Assembly (NCBI GenBank): GCA_039000515.1
Contig: JBCFYV010011135.1
Coordinates: forward strand, 25,475,725 to 25,539,724
Source of the DNA: Timema cristinae
Lineage: Eukaryota; Arthropoda; Insecta; Phasmatodea; Timematidae
Length of the DNA: 64,000 nucleotides
Direction of reading: 5' to 3'
Below the pieces are notes generated by a model that saw nothing but the letters and a program-made list of their open reading frames with translations, was not told the origin of the DNA and ran no database searches. The stretch's first letter is position 1; each line of letters opens with the position of its first letter. Below are positions 9,207 to 20,276 of this stretch, piece after piece. The position numbers were made by a program, and so were the translations under genes.

Positions 9207-9872
9207 CATTCACGACCTTAGTTTACTTGGATGACAGCTCAAAAAGTTACTAGAAATAGTCTATACTAATATTATAAAGAGAAAAGATTTTTTTTTTTTT
9301 TGTTGTAATGGATAAGCTCAAATACTACTGGACCGATTTTAAAAATTCTTTCACCAATATAAAGCTACATTATAGCGAGTAACATAGACTATGTTTTATT
9401 TTGAAAATTTGTTGACATCTATCACTTTGAATAATGAAAACGTATGGTAATGTAGGGATTGATAGTTAACCACAGAAATTTCGGTCAATATTATTTATAT
9501 ATTTATTGAGGTCGGGCACAAAGTTTATTTATAGTTTTATTCCACTTAAAAAAAAATATTATTCACAACACTTTCCCAAAAGGTTTTGATGTATGTAATA
9601 TATTACACATAATAGATAACATTTCAAAACGGAGAATAATTACTTTTAATAATGTTTAAAATATTGTTTCAAATTGGATAAAAATATATTATTAAAAGTA
9701 ATGAAATAGTTTGAGAAAACTTAAGTTAACGTTATTTTAAATGTAAAATATAAAAGTAATTAAAAAAACTTAACGTTTATAACATAACAATGATCTTTTA
9801 CAAGTGTTGGCAACCCAAGACTTGAATATTTAATTTTTGAAATGTCATCCAGGTAAAAACCTATCACGAACA
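9207..9872 (+). mobile_element. MITE-1, copy split by a Helitron-like insert
   Basis: Starts CATTCACGACCTTAGTTTAC and ends with the ATCCAGGTAAAAACCTATC region near 9,872. Its sequence is continuous with the 8,020-8,790 copy once 9,267-9,412 is removed. Confidence 0.75.
9267..9412 (+). mobile_element. Helitron-like short repeat
   Basis: Begins TCTATACTAATATTATAAAG, followed by a poly-T stretch and ACTACTGGACCGATTTTAAA. Similar text is widespread in insects and has been assigned to non-autonomous Helitrons (family knowledge, moderate certainty). Further copies are at 49,471 (+) and 52,738 (-). It interrupts MITE-1. Confidence 0.6.
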
Positions 9873-9994
9873 GAACATACTTTATATGTCTATACTTGTG
9901 TTTATATAAAATACATATATTTATATTTCCATAATATAGTTCAAAATATAAATTGTAATATTTTAACCACGCCTAATCACTTATCTAGATATAC
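9873..9994. other. No feature seen
   Basis: AT-rich spacer. Confidence 0.5.
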
Positions 9995-10180
9995 GTATTT
10001 AACTAAAGTAATAGGGTGGAAACGAGGACGGGATAGTTTAGAATAAATGTACCCGAATTTGGGCGGAGGAAAACTGTTGGGAAAAAAATTCTCAGTAGAA
10101 CCAGCCGGGATTTGATCTCCGGCCTCCACGTCACGGAATTAGATACAGCTTAAAATTCAGCCCTTAAGGGACTAAGGAAA
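9995..10180 (-). mobile_element. SINE-B, strongly diverged
   Basis: Keeps the order body (GTACCCGAATTTGGGCGGAGG), AAACTGTTGGGAAAAAA, then a B-box-like GGGATTTGATCTCCGG. Tail and head are decayed. Confidence 0.45.
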
Positions 10181-10343
10181 TGGTATCGGAAGAAAAATAT
10201 CGACACCACACTAATATATAAAGAAAAGTATCGATAACAATAAGTATCGATATCGATATTTTAATCTGGAAAAATGTTTTCTAAGCTACATTCATCTTCA
10301 ATATCCAGATATATTAAACTATTGACAAACAATATAATATTTA

Positions 10344-10575
10344 CTTAGCACCGCGTCTTACAACCCGTTCGGGTTATTCGCTTAAGTATTAATTACGTTA
10401 ATGTATTAAGAATTGGGAGGGTTGAATTTAGAGGAGGTGAACCCACATTTGCGTGGAGGGAGAGTGAAAAACCGTCGAGTAAAATCCACCCACAGCTCAC
10501 CCGACCGAGATTCGAACTTCGATCTCCCCATCCTCGGCAGTCTACCTCAACATGACTAGCGCGTTAGCTGACAAA
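10344..10575 (-). mobile_element. SINE-B, full length
   Basis: Tail TTAGCACCGCGTCTTACAACCCG, body CACATTTGCGTGGAGGGAGAG, B-box-like GATTCGAACTTCGATCTCC, and head ending in GCGCGTTAGCTGAC. Confidence 0.85.
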
Positions 10576-10870
10576 TGTGCGAGCGAACGCGTGATTAGCA
10601 GATAGCTCTCGATAGTTGTTGACGAGGAGGCAAAGGTTCGAATCTTGGCTCAGTGAACTGAGGGTGGTTTTGACAAGTGATTTATTGTTGTGGTTTTCCC
10701 ATCCTCGATCCACGCTAATGGTGATTCATATTTTTAAAGGAATACTTTGATTATAATATTCAAATATATATGGTTGATCTTACCAATTAAATTAGGCCGT
10801 TAGTAGCACGTGCCTAAGTCTATCGATAATAATAAAAATGTCAAAATGAGAAGTTTTCCTAACACTCAAT
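10576..10870 (-). repeat. Interspersed repeat R-U, left part of an interrupted copy
   Basis: Matches the reverse complement of 43,925-44,300. It contains a tRNA-like CAAAGGTTCGAATCTTGGCTC and the end phrase CAAAATGAGAAGTTTTCCTAA. The copy continues at 11,604 after a hAT-type insertion. Confidence 0.7.
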
Positions 10871-11595
10871 CAGGCGGCACGTAGCTAAAATTAGTGGGGG
10901 TGCTGCTAACACAGGAAGCAAAACAGTGCATTTCTTTACTTCACAGCCGCAAAGCCAACTTTTCCGTTGGTATCATTCAGAATTAAAGCTACGAATATAT
11001 TTCTTGTTGTTGCTTTTGCCTGGCTAAGTTCACTTACAGTCACAGAACTTATTTCTTGGGGATGCAAGGCCACGGTTAAAGTTTTCTGTTAAATAAAAGA
11101 ACAGGAAAAAAAAATTAATCAAATAGAATAGCTAGAAGCAGAATAATAATCTAATTCTACACTCTTCTACACTTTTTATCACATTCAAGAATATGGTACA
11201 CGGTTTTTAAGCACAACACACGCTGAGTAAAAAAAACCACTTCCTTCCGCCATCACGCTAGAGCCAGCACTGTGAGAGCAACAGTGAGTGCTCTCTCTAC
11301 CTGGCAGTCCCGCCTTCCTCCCTACTCCTCTAATATGTGCGCATGCACACAACAGTCAAACACCACGTAACTGGCACTGTGAAGCGCACAGTTCCATACA
11401 AAGATTTTTGTATATTTTTCATAACTGGGGATGGCTACTGAAGTACTGACATTAAGCTTAAGGAATATATAATGTACTACAAAAATAAATAAAGAATTAA
11501 AGACAAAATAACTCATTATATTAAATGTTATTGATAATATCAAGTGGAAATAGGGGTGCTGCAGTTCCGTAGTGCCTATACACGAGCCGCCACTG
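10871..11595 (-). mobile_element. hAT-type element, non-autonomous, exact 8-bp target duplication
   Basis: 725 bases starting CAGGCGGCACG and ending GAGCCGCCACTG, with CACTCAAT directly on both sides (10,863-10,870 and 11,596-11,603). The second copy of the surrounding repeat, near 43.96 kb, has no insertion, so it serves as an empty site. The element is related to the one at 62,880-63,685. An open frame near 11,322-11,543 is shared by both copies but resembles no protein I know. Confidence 0.9.
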
Positions 11596-11603
11596 CACTC
11601 AAT

Positions 11604-11660
11604 GAACCAACATACAATAATATTGTCTAGCGCCTGTAAACTAGACTGTTCCGGCTCGAG
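11604..11660 (-). repeat. R-U, right part of the interrupted copy
   Basis: GAACCAACATACAATAATAT matches the reverse complement of the text at about 43,935-43,955. Confidence 0.65.
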
Positions 11661-12319
11661 CGCACCCGCTTGAAAAAAATAGAACCAGTTCTATCTTTCT
11701 TGCGCTCGCTCGTCGCTCGCTCCAGTCTGACCACCTCTCATTTACAACCAATGCATTCTATTTTACATTTTAGTCGCTTGCGCGCTCGCCCAGTCTGGCT
11801 GTAGCCTTAAGGTAAGCGAGAGTTCAATGAGCTCAAAAAAAGATTATTTAATTGGTTTAGTTTGTGATGACCGTTCTCATTGATAAAGGAAGGGGTAATA
11901 AACTGGTTGCCTCGTCCTTCAGACATCAAGCTGTATTGATAAAAAAGATGAAAGAAACAGTTTGAAAAAAGAGAGTAATGCAAGAGTCTCATAAAATGAG
12001 TGAAATTGAGAAATAGAGTCATTTGTTCTTCCTCCACAGTCCAGTCTAGTAAACATTTAATCCCAGCATTAGTGAAGATAAAAAAAAAAAGTTGTTTCTT
12101 TCGAACCGAAGTTGTGAGTACTTATAACAGTAAAAAGTATCGAGTAAAAAAATACTAGCATCGAAAGAAAATATTGATTTTAATAAAGTAACGAAACTTT
12201 TTTTTTTCACATCTCTACACGGGACCATGTGATCATATTTAAGAGGTTGGTAGGTACGGGCGGGGTTGGGGATGGGGCGTAGGCTCTACATTTCATCCAA
12301 AAAGTGTGCACAACTTTAC
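11661..12319. other. No gene seen; CpG-bearing patch
   Basis: 11,690-11,790 has GCTCGCTCGTCGCTCGCTCC and a related GCGCGCTCGCCC stretch, unusual for this AT-rich window. The rest is AT-rich, and on the minus strand it is the likely intron following the exon at 12,459-12,320. Confidence 0.4.
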
Positions 12320-12459
12320 CCTCTCCTCGGTCGCGAACCCATGACATCGACAGTAGAGAGCCATTCGCTGAGCAGTTCGATGTCCTTACTCAACATGATC
12401 CGACGCAGCCAGGGCGATTTGCCGTCGTACTCGGCGTCTTCAATCTTCCGGTCCTCCAT
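12320..12459 (-). CDS. Module exon B, unknown protein
   Basis: Family not recognised. From ATG at 12,459 the frame runs 46 codons plus two bases to a donor (GAGAGG|GTAAAG). Visible features are MEDRK at the start, an EYDGKSPW segment at residues 10-17, then LLSEWLSTVD at residues 29-38 and a basic end RPRR. Length and phase equal exon A exactly and exon C within one codon. Composition (balanced GC, many G/C third positions) contrasts with the flanking AT-rich DNA. A T-run ends shortly before the ATG, so an acceptor at ATGGAG cannot be excluded. Because the exon would be phase 0 in and phase 2 out, it cannot be spliced directly to its paralogues in frame. Either other small exons lie between them or each is a separate first exon. 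Confidence 0.6.
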
Positions 12460-13717
12460 CGATGACAAAAAAATATATTTAAAAAAAACTCGAGACAAAG
12501 AACTTTAAAAGGTGGCCGTCACTAAGATAATCTCAATCAGATGTTGCACTTAGGTTAAATATTAATGAAACCTTTAAAAGTACACGAGTTTGTTGTTTAC
12601 TGTGATGAACACAAAGCTATGTTCTATGACCCTATACATCTATAGACTTGTAAACATAGTTTTAAAGTTGACCTCTCTGAAAATACCACATATTTCTGTT
12701 GATCGTTAAGAGCTAAATGTCCGGTAAACGAAAGGTAACTGTTATAGGAGCGTAGAATGGATCTTTGTGAATAGAATTATGTCATTTAATTGGAGGGTCT
12801 CACAACACATTGTATTGTCATTTGCATTTTCCTCCTCCCCTATTTGTTCTTTTACTGCTAACAGATACACCTCAGTAACTTTTCCAATATACTAGTCCAG
12901 CGTCTTAAGCCTCACACGCAATGCAAACATTAGTCAACTTAAAGAAAAAAACAAAACAAGAGATCCTTTTGGAAAATTATTCACAATTTCTTGAAGAAAA
13001 AAAAATTGAAATAGATACACTTGAACTGCTATCCCAGTTTTTAAAAATTCACCCCCTTTTTGAGTTTAATTCATCTCTAAAGAAAACACCTCGCACATTC
13101 TCCCACGAGTCTTAATAGAAGCCGTCACAGTTGTCTCTTCACACATGCGTATCGGCTATAGCGCTAGATGGTTGAACGCGTCACTAACGATGTGTCTACC
13201 TCACGTAGACCAGATATATCAATACCCCAATATTTTAATCAAAAGCTTCAATACATCAACTTCCCCTTGGGATTTTCTTTTTTTTTACGATTAAGATTCC
13301 GACGGTCTGGAAAAATTTTCCGTCATACGACCCGATATATATGTATTTTGTTATCCCCTATTGAAAATTTTTACCGGAAAATTCTCACGGGACGATCCGA
13401 AGGGAGCCGAACGAGACTGCGGAGTCTATCGTGATTGGCGCACTTCTTTAAAAGAAAAAAAAACACAAAACCGTTTATGAAACGAGTAAGCTTCGAAAAT
13501 GTACGAAACTAATTAGCACATCAATTCTAATGGACGCAGACCGATATGAGCCTAAATCGACGCGACAAATCATTTTACAAGGTAACACTCAACTCACAGA
13601 AGCGATAAGAGAACACGAGAAATAAATCTTACGAAAGATAACAGAGACGATTACGTCATCTTGCATCACCCCTATCATCCTTCCACGAATTCAAGATAAA
13701 ATAAACAATTTTTAGAG
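12460..13717. other. No supported gene
   Basis: AT-rich. There is an open stretch with lysine-rich translation at 12,921-13,115 (+) and a GC-richer patch at 13,380-13,440. I see neither domain motifs nor a consistent splice-site pair. It may hold undetected short exons. Confidence 0.4.
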
Positions 13718-14066
13718 CAGGGGTACGGCAACCTTTTTTTGACCCCCCCCCCCCATCAGCTTTTACATTTATCACCCTTTGTTTCTCCACACTAATTCTA
13801 CATTTTTTTCCTATACATCTTGTAATTATACCTTAAATTCAAAATTTCCTCCAATACTTATGTACCTGCCTTTGTAGGAAAAAAATAAAAAAATTACACC
13901 CTGTTTACCCTGAAAGGTAACACAATCTTACCTTTACGGATTAAACTATGGCCCAAGCTGTACCATAGTAGAATAATGTAAGGTAAGCTTGCCTTTTCGT
14001 GACGATATAGTTTACTTACGCGATCGACTGAAAATTGCTGCGAGATCGACCTTTTGCCGACCCCTG
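13718..14066. mobile_element. hAT-type MITE with exact 8-bp target duplication
   Basis: 349 bases. Begins CAGGGGTACGGCAACCTTTTT and ends TTTTGCCGACCCCTG, so the inverted ends match except near the middle. TTTTAGAG lies at 13,710-13,717 and again at 14,067-14,074. There is a poly-C run near 13,742 and no coding sequence. Confidence 0.9.
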
Positions 14067-14104
14067 TTTTAGAGAATTTGATACGACCTTAATATTTTTT
14101 AATG

Positions 14105-14740
<636 letters not shown>

Positions 14741-14820
14741 GACCTAGAGAGTGTCTTGGTACCTGCGTCTCATAATGCTCCCTTGACAAGAGACCTAGAG
14801 AGTGTCTCGGTACCTGTGTT
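14741..14820 (-). repeat. Two-copy 51-bp tandem duplication over a 5' splice site
   Basis: GACCTAGAGAGTGTCT occurs at 14,741 and at 14,792, each followed by a GGTACCTG block. On the minus strand the right copy is the donor of exon A (CACAG|GTACCGAG), and the left copy repeats it as GCAG|GTACCAAG. This resembles the starting state of an array like that at 5.4-6.4 kb. Confidence 0.85.
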
Positions 14821-14953
14821 TCGGAGAGTCGCTCAGGTCGACCTGCTGCAGCCAATCAGAGATGTCCCCGACGCCCTTCTTCACCAACAGGTGCTCCAGG
14901 GAGGGCGTCTCCCCCGTGTACTCGCGCTCGCGAAACTTCTTGTCTGTCTCCAT
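14814..14953 (-). CDS. Module exon A, unknown protein
   Basis: Family not recognised. From ATG at 14,953 the frame gives 46 codons plus two bases to a donor (AAACACAG|GTACCG). It has METDKK at the start, EYTGETPSLEHLL at residues 11-23, then ISDWLQQVD at residues 31-39 and SPKH at the end. The GETP...LL...WL...D spacing recalls an ankyrin repeat but lacks the usual TPLH. It is GC-rich. The frame stays open upstream to 15,061, and a CAG acceptor within it (GTTGTTCCAG|C) would allow a longer phase-2-to-phase-2 exon starting near 15,000. The start is therefore uncertain. Exons B and C are its paralogues. Confidence 0.6.
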
Positions 14954-15096
14954 GTGGAGGAGGAGGAGGACGGTCGTGTAGTCCTTCAAGCTGGAACAAC
15001 GTCGCACGCTCAACTTTCCCGCGTTACTGACACGTTCACGAGCGTGACGGGCCCGGAACATGGTTGGTAGTCCCCCTGCCTCGTATTCGGCACGCT

Positions 15097-15712
15097 ACCC
15101 CTCCCTTGTTGAAGAGTTTCCCATTATTTTTTAGATCCACCCCTCCCTTATTGTCAAGCTAACCCTCCCTTGTTGACGAGTTTCCAATTTTTTTTATCTA
15201 CCCCTTCCTTATTGTCAAGCTATCACTCCCTTGTTGACGAGTTACCCATTTTTTGTTGATCTATATCTCCCTTATTGTCAAGCTAGCCCTCCCTTGTTGA
15301 CGAGTTTCCCACTATTTGTTGATCTACCCCTCCCTTGTCAAGCTAGCACTCCCTTGTTGACAAGTTTCTCATTCTTTGTTGATCTATCTATCCCTTATTG
15401 TCAAGCTAGCCCTCCCTTGTTGACGAGTTTCCCACTATTTGTTGATCTACCCCTCCCTTATTGTCAAGATACCACTCCCTTGTTGGCGAGTTTCCCATTC
15501 TTTTTAAATCCACCCCTCCCTTATTGTCAAGCTATAACTCCCTTGTTAACGAGTTTCCCATTCTTTGTTGATCTAGCCCTCTCTTATTGTCTAGCTATAA
15601 CTCCCTTGTTGACAAGTTTCCCATTCTTTGTTGATCTACCTCTCCCTTGTTGACGAGTTTTCCAGCCCTTGTTGTCGAACTAGCTCTCCCTTGTTGACGT
15701 GATAGCCCTACT
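15097..15712. repeat. 63-bp minisatellite, ~9-10 copies
   Basis: The unit contains CTCCCTTGTTGACGAGTTTCC and GTTGATCTACCCCTCCC with TATTGTCAAGCTAG. Some units are shortened. The period is a multiple of three, so long open frames run through it without being genes. It lies just upstream (minus-strand sense) of exon A. Confidence 0.9.
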
Positions 15713-15859
15713 AGCTGCCGACGAGTACGTCGAATACAAACCCACAACGTTATTCCAAACGACGCGATGGTTCGATCGATGATTAAAAAAATAAATAAAA
15801 AAACTCGTATCTTCCAAGTTAGCGACGAACCGAACTTCAAACGATGCTAGAGTCTGATT
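15713..15859. other. No feature seen
   Basis: Short stretch between the minisatellite and R-X with GC-rich 15,700-15,775. No gene recognised. Confidence 0.4.
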
Positions 15860-16083
15860 TTAATAGGAAGAACCTTTTCTACCAGTTATAAATAGTTAAT
15901 TTCACGTATTCATACGTCAAATAATGTGATATGCAGCTGTCACTTTTGATATATATTATCAATAGGCATAATTACAAAAACAATAACAATAATTTAATAA
16001 AATGTTATCAATGTTGGCAAAAAATAAAAGGGGGTTTAAATTTTCTAAAAAAAAAGGCCTTTTCTATGAAAAGTGGACTGCAC
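15860..16083 (+). repeat. Interspersed repeat R-X
   Basis: Ordered phrases: TAGGAAGAACCTTTTCTACC, ATTCATACGTCAAATAATGT, AAAATGTTATCAATGTTGGC, then AAAAGGCCTTTTCTATG and a GACTGCACTAGC end. This is the best single guide to R-X layout in the window. Confidence 0.65.
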
Positions 16084-16481
16084 TAGCCCACCGTGAAGAG
16101 AGACAACCGAACGTGCTGACGAGACGATCCGAACCGACAAACTGAAGATACAAGAAGACGCCCCCTCCTCCCTTCCAAGCAAGTATTTCCCCCCCGCCAA
16201 ACCCCTTCAAACCTTTGTGCGGAGAACAATTGACAAACAGTTACCTTTACTTACACTTCAAACACAAGATACGCCATACAAACAGTTCACATAAGATACG
16301 CTTTCTCGTTATGACTTTGTCTTCGTGTTCAACAAGCCCCCCCCCCCCACCCCCTTCCTCCAGGGTGCAGGAAGACTTGTCAACCAAACCACGTTATTTA
16401 CAACACCGGTTCTTTAGATATTTATTAATCGCGGCGCATAGAAGTTGGGTCACGGGAACCTTGAACCCAAAAGTTTAATGG
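16084..16481. other. No supported gene; mixed-composition unique sequence
   Basis: C-rich runs at about 16,184-16,200 and 16,335-16,365. The minus strand shows donor-like GTAAGTAAAGGTAAC near 16,260, but I find no convincing coding frame to go with it. Confidence 0.35.
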
Positions 16482-16916
16482 CTTAGTTGGGCCACGATCA
16501 CTGACCAGGAGGTTTATCGTCATGGCTTAGTTGGGCCACGATCACTGACCAAGAGGTTTATCGTCATGGCTTAGTTGGGCCACGATCACTGACCAGGAGG
16601 TTTATCGTCATGGCTTAGTTGGGCCACGATCACTGACCAGGAGGTTTATCTTCATGGCTTAGTTGGGCCACGATCACTGACCAGGAGGTTTATCGTCATG
16701 GCTTAGTTGGGCCACGATCACTGACCAGGAGGTTTATCGTCATGGCTTAGTTGGGACCCACGATCACTGACCAGGAGGTTTATCGTCATGGCTTAGTTGG
16801 GCCACGATCACTGACCAGGAGGATTATCGTCATAGCTTAGTTGGGTCACGATCACTGACAAGGAGGTTTATCATAGATTATTTGGGCCACGATCACTGAC
16901 CAGGAGGTTTATCGTC
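16482..16916. repeat. ~44-bp minisatellite, ~10 copies
   Basis: The unit contains GGCTTAGTTGGGCCACGATC and ACTGACCAGGAGGTTTATCG. Units are nearly identical, with the last two diverged. It runs directly into a piece of R-X at 16,917. Confidence 0.95.
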
Positions 16917-17010
16917 ACAATAATATCTAATGTAGTAAAGTGTTATCAATTTTGACCGCAAGAAAATGTTCTTTTTTTTTACAAAAGGCCTTTCATACAA
17001 AATTTTAACC
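16917..17010 (+). repeat. R-X, 3' part
   Basis: AATAATATCTAATGTAGTAA, GTTATCAATTTTGACCGC and a poly-T then AAAAGGCC order, as in the other R-X copies. Confidence 0.6.
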
Positions 17011-17129
17011 GTATATTGGCTGTCACGGTGTCGCAATCAGAATAATAATCTAAAAATGATAACAAGGATCAGTGAAAGGGAATGTAAATATAACACATGC
17101 AAGAGGTAAACACACTAGTGATTTATTTT

Positions 17130-17800
17130 ACTTAACTTTTTACTTTCTCGCTATCTTACAGGTAGAGAAAGTATTGTTTGTGATCGTCAAAAAAAAAAAA
17201 TCGAGCTCGAGATTTGATGAACCTCGACGTTTCATGACCCCCCTTCTCCCCAAATCCGAAAAAGTTGTTTTTGAATTTCCGTCTGTCAGTCTGTACCTCG
17301 GGCTAGAACCTAAACCATTTTACCGATCGGGATAAAATTTGATATCTAGGGTATTCATAAGGTTGCCCCGAGGGGTTTTTGGAATTGGATATCTAAACCT
17401 AAAATTGAGGGTAGTTTACTGAAGGGTAAAAAGAGAAAAAAAATTAATATTTTCTCAAAATCTGCTCTAACAATGATTGAATTTTGTATCCAGGTATTGA
17501 TAAACATTTCAAACAAAATGGCAATTTTTTTTTTCCTCCACATGAAAGACGTTTGAGAGTACTTTACATAAGGAAAATATTTTTCAATTTTGGTCATATC
17601 TCCGTAAGTATTTAAGATACGAAATAGCTTGTCATTGTAAAGTTGTAGTACTATAAAAAATAAATATATTTTATTTAAAAATATATTTTTATAAAACTTA
17701 TAGTTTCTGATCTATAATCATGTATATATTTATTTTTGTATCCAGGTTTTTGAAAATAGAATGTATTGCTATGTTCTTTGATGGACAAATTTATTCCTCT
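17130..17800 (+). repeat. Interspersed repeat R-Z
   Basis: Starts near TTTACTTTCTCGCTATCTTA, then GTGATCGTCAAAAA, CGACGTTTCATGACCCCCC and CCCCGAGGGGTTTTTGGAAT. The same order recurs at 30,310-31,440. It carries no clear coding frame and its class is unknown to me. Confidence 0.65.
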
Positions 17801-17891
17801 TTAATCAAATGTTTCCATAAAAGCGTATATTTCATTTATGCTCCTTAGTGGAATGTTTCTGTAACAACGTATATTGCATTTATGTTCCATA

Positions 17892-18103
17892 CAGTAAAGC
17901 CTCGTTAAACCTTCAAGGAATCCGAAATTCGGATAATACGAACATATTTTTCGGAAAACGGGGAATTTTTATTTGACTAATTCAATTTTAATTTAAAAAC
18001 CATGAATTTACTGTATTCCTGTAATCTCCCGGTTAATCCAAATTTTCACTAATCCGAAAAAGCTTTGGTGCCGATCAGTTCGGGTTAACGAACTTCTATT
18101 GTG
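17892..18103 (+). mobile_element. pogo/Tigger-like MITE
   Basis: Begins CAGTAAAGCCTCGTTAAACC after a TA and ends GGTTAACGAACTTCTATTGTG. Inverted ends of the CAGTAGAACCTCG kind are typical of pogo/Tigger elements (family knowledge). Interior phrases such as AATCCGAAATTCGG fit. Confidence 0.6.
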
Positions 18104-18117
18104 TTTTTTTTTCATAT

Positions 18118-18215
18118 AAATGGGTACCCGCGTGGTCTAACGCGCTACGCTCTGAGTATTCTAGACTGTCGATGACGGTGATATCGATGTTTGAATCTCG
18201 GTCGGGTGCATGAAT
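18118..18215 (+). mobile_element. SINE-B head fragment
   Basis: CGCGTGGTCTAACGCGCTAC and a B-box-like GTTTGAATCTCGGTCGGGTG. It stops at a poly-A run. Confidence 0.65.
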
Positions 18216-18295
18216 GTAAAAAAAAAAACTTTTAGATCTTTCCGCGAATTTGGACCAAAGGGGCAAAAGTTTTAAACAGTTTCCACTATTTTATT

Positions 18296-18530
18296 TTTTA
18301 ACATCACGTCTTACTACCCGTTCGGGTTGTACGTCTATGTACCATAAACACTAATGTGTTAGGGATGAGTTTGGTTGCATTTATCAGAAGTGTACCCGCA
18401 TTTACGTAGAGGGGGTGTAAGTAAACCATTTAGGAGGGGGGGACCAAACCCCTATCTCCCCATCTTGGGCGGTCTAGTTCACTGCGAGAGTGACAACTTA
18501 GATCGTACGGCCAACGAAGCGGGTAGTTTT
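18296..18530 (-). mobile_element. SINE-B, diverged
   Basis: Tail ATCACGTCTTACTACCCGTTC, body CCCGCATTTACGTAGAGGG, head near 18,530. It is followed by a (TG)n microsatellite at 18,559-18,580. Confidence 0.75.
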
Positions 18531-18735
18531 ATCCGTTGTTCAATGAAAATGAGATAAGAGTGTGTGTGTGTGTGTGTGTGACGTAGCGAGGCCAAAACAA
18601 ACGATTATATCACTCACTGCCCAAGGATGGGCAAATGTTATGATCGAAGCACTTTATCGTGAAATGTGAAGGTCATACATCCTCTCTTACCCCCCACCTC
18701 ACCCCTTTTCCGACCAATACCCGAATGGTATTTTT

Positions 18736-18980
18736 AACACCGTGTCTTACTACCCGTTCGGGATATACGCACTTACGCTAATGTGTAATGGTAGGGTGAT
18801 TATGAGATGAAATGAAGGACCTACAGTTTAACGTGGAATCCGAACCACGGTGGCGGCCTGGCATTCCACACATTCACAAGTTGTGATTAATACACGTCTT
18901 GTCAGAGGTGAAGGAAGGGTTTGGGTAATCAGATAAATCTGTGCCGGAACCAAGGATTGAACCCGCACCTTAAGCCTTAT
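18736..18980 (-). mobile_element. SINE-A, 5' end truncated
   Basis: Tail CCGTGTCTTACTACCCG, body GAACCACGGTGGCGGCC, B-box complement AGGATTGAACCC. The last part of the head is missing. Confidence 0.85.
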
Positions 18981-19139
18981 CAGTAAAATAGTTCAATTCT
19001 AGGCAGAAATACTCGCGAAAGCCACTTTTTCTGTTTCAGAGGTTCGTGAAAATATCAACATCTATCAAAATCTCGAATTCTATTTTTTATTTAACAATCT
19101 TAACACTTATCTTTCTTAGGGGTCATTAGAAATTATAAA

Positions 19140-19462
19140 AACCACTCGCTTTGATCGTCCGGTTAGTTTTCTTTGCAAGTGGATGTAAACAAATGTAATT
19201 CTAGAACTGTTTTTTATACGTCTTACCGTTTAGCCACAAGAGACCTCCAAAGAAACGTTACACAGACTTTAAAGTTGCTCCAACATTTTGAATTTTTTTT
19301 TGTAGGGTTTAGAATTTTTTTTTTGTTTAACTTTTTAGAATTTTACCGTCGGTTACAGGCTAGAAGCTATAAGTTTGCTAAATTTTAAGTTTCTAGCTCA
19401 TCTGGAAGTGGGTAAATATTAATATCAGTGAGTGAGTCAGCCGTGTGGCTTTATAGTAGTAC
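19140..19462 (-). repeat. Interspersed repeat R-Y, reversed copy
   Basis: Mirrors 14,105-14,740 without its SINE: TTAGCCACAAGAGACCTCC, TTTTACCGTCGGTTACAGGC, GTTTCTAGCTCATCTGGAAG, and GTGAGTGAGTCAGCCG. Confidence 0.7.
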
Positions 19463-19945
19463 TAGATAGCTGTTGCCCGCGGCTTTGCTCGCGTGGAAGT
19501 TGATTTTATACAAATACGAAAATATACATATGTATTTACAGATTAATTTAAAATATTACGTTACGTTGATGACCATAACTTGACCTCAGATCAAAAATAA
19601 TGCAAGTCCGATACAAACTTTCACCCCTTTTTAATCCCTTATTAAATAAAATTTCCAAAATTCCTAAAACACGTATTTATTTGTTTTACGTCAATAACCG
19701 AAATACAAAATTTTGTTTATGTAACTTTCAAAATGACGGACTTTCATACACATTATCATCCCCTATTTTGACCCCTTTGGGGTGGAATTTTCTAAAATCC
19801 TTTCTTAGTGGGTGCCTACATAACAAAATGAATATACAGTCCGAATTTCATGCTTGTAGCCTTGATAGTTTGGGCTCGGCGATGATGAGTCAGTCAGTCA
19901 GTCAGTCAATCAGGACATGTTATTTTATAAGTATAGATAACTTGG
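19463..19945 (+). repeat. Interspersed repeat R-V
   Basis: Starts AGATAGCTGTTGCCCGCGGC and ends GGACATGTTATTTTATAAGT after a short GTCA repeat. The 3' 300 bases are repeated at 36,463-36,767 with over 90% similarity by eye. Text of this type (GTTGCCCGCGGCTTTGCTCG) is widespread in arthropod genomes. Open frames inside it are shared by both copies but are not recognisable proteins. Confidence 0.75.
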
Positions 19946-20140
19946 TACATTGCAACCATATGTCGTAGAAATGCACCATTATTTTAATCTGCGCTGAACG
20001 TACTTTTTTTTTTTTTAACAAATCTGCTGCTCTCAGCACATACCGGAAATGCGCTTGTATCGTCTCAGCTTCCAAACAGAAGTATGACTTGTAGGTGGAA
20101 GAGCGGAGGGAGAGTGTCATTTGAACATAACAGTTTTTGC

Positions 20141-20176
<36 letters not shown>

Positions 20177-20276
20177 ATTCGATGAGCCTTCCTTCTTCCT
20201 TTTCTTGTTTGGGTCTCCAAACGTCAGGAAGTCTCAAGTTTTCGCACAACAAGGAGTGAGACGGATACACAGTTCA
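19946..20276. other. No supported gene; poly-T run
   Basis: A T-run spans about 20,145-20,173. The stretch 20,175-20,270 is less AT-rich, but I find no domain or splice pair. Confidence 0.35.

Noticed and set aside
11322..11543. Open frame shared with 62,933-63,163
   Set aside because: Shared only because both lie in copies of the same hAT element; no protein motif, AT-rich, and the frame has no start or splice context.
12921..13115. Lysine/glutamine-rich open frame (KKKTKQEILLENYSQF)
   Set aside because: AT-driven composition and no splice sites or homologous motif; possible but unsupported.
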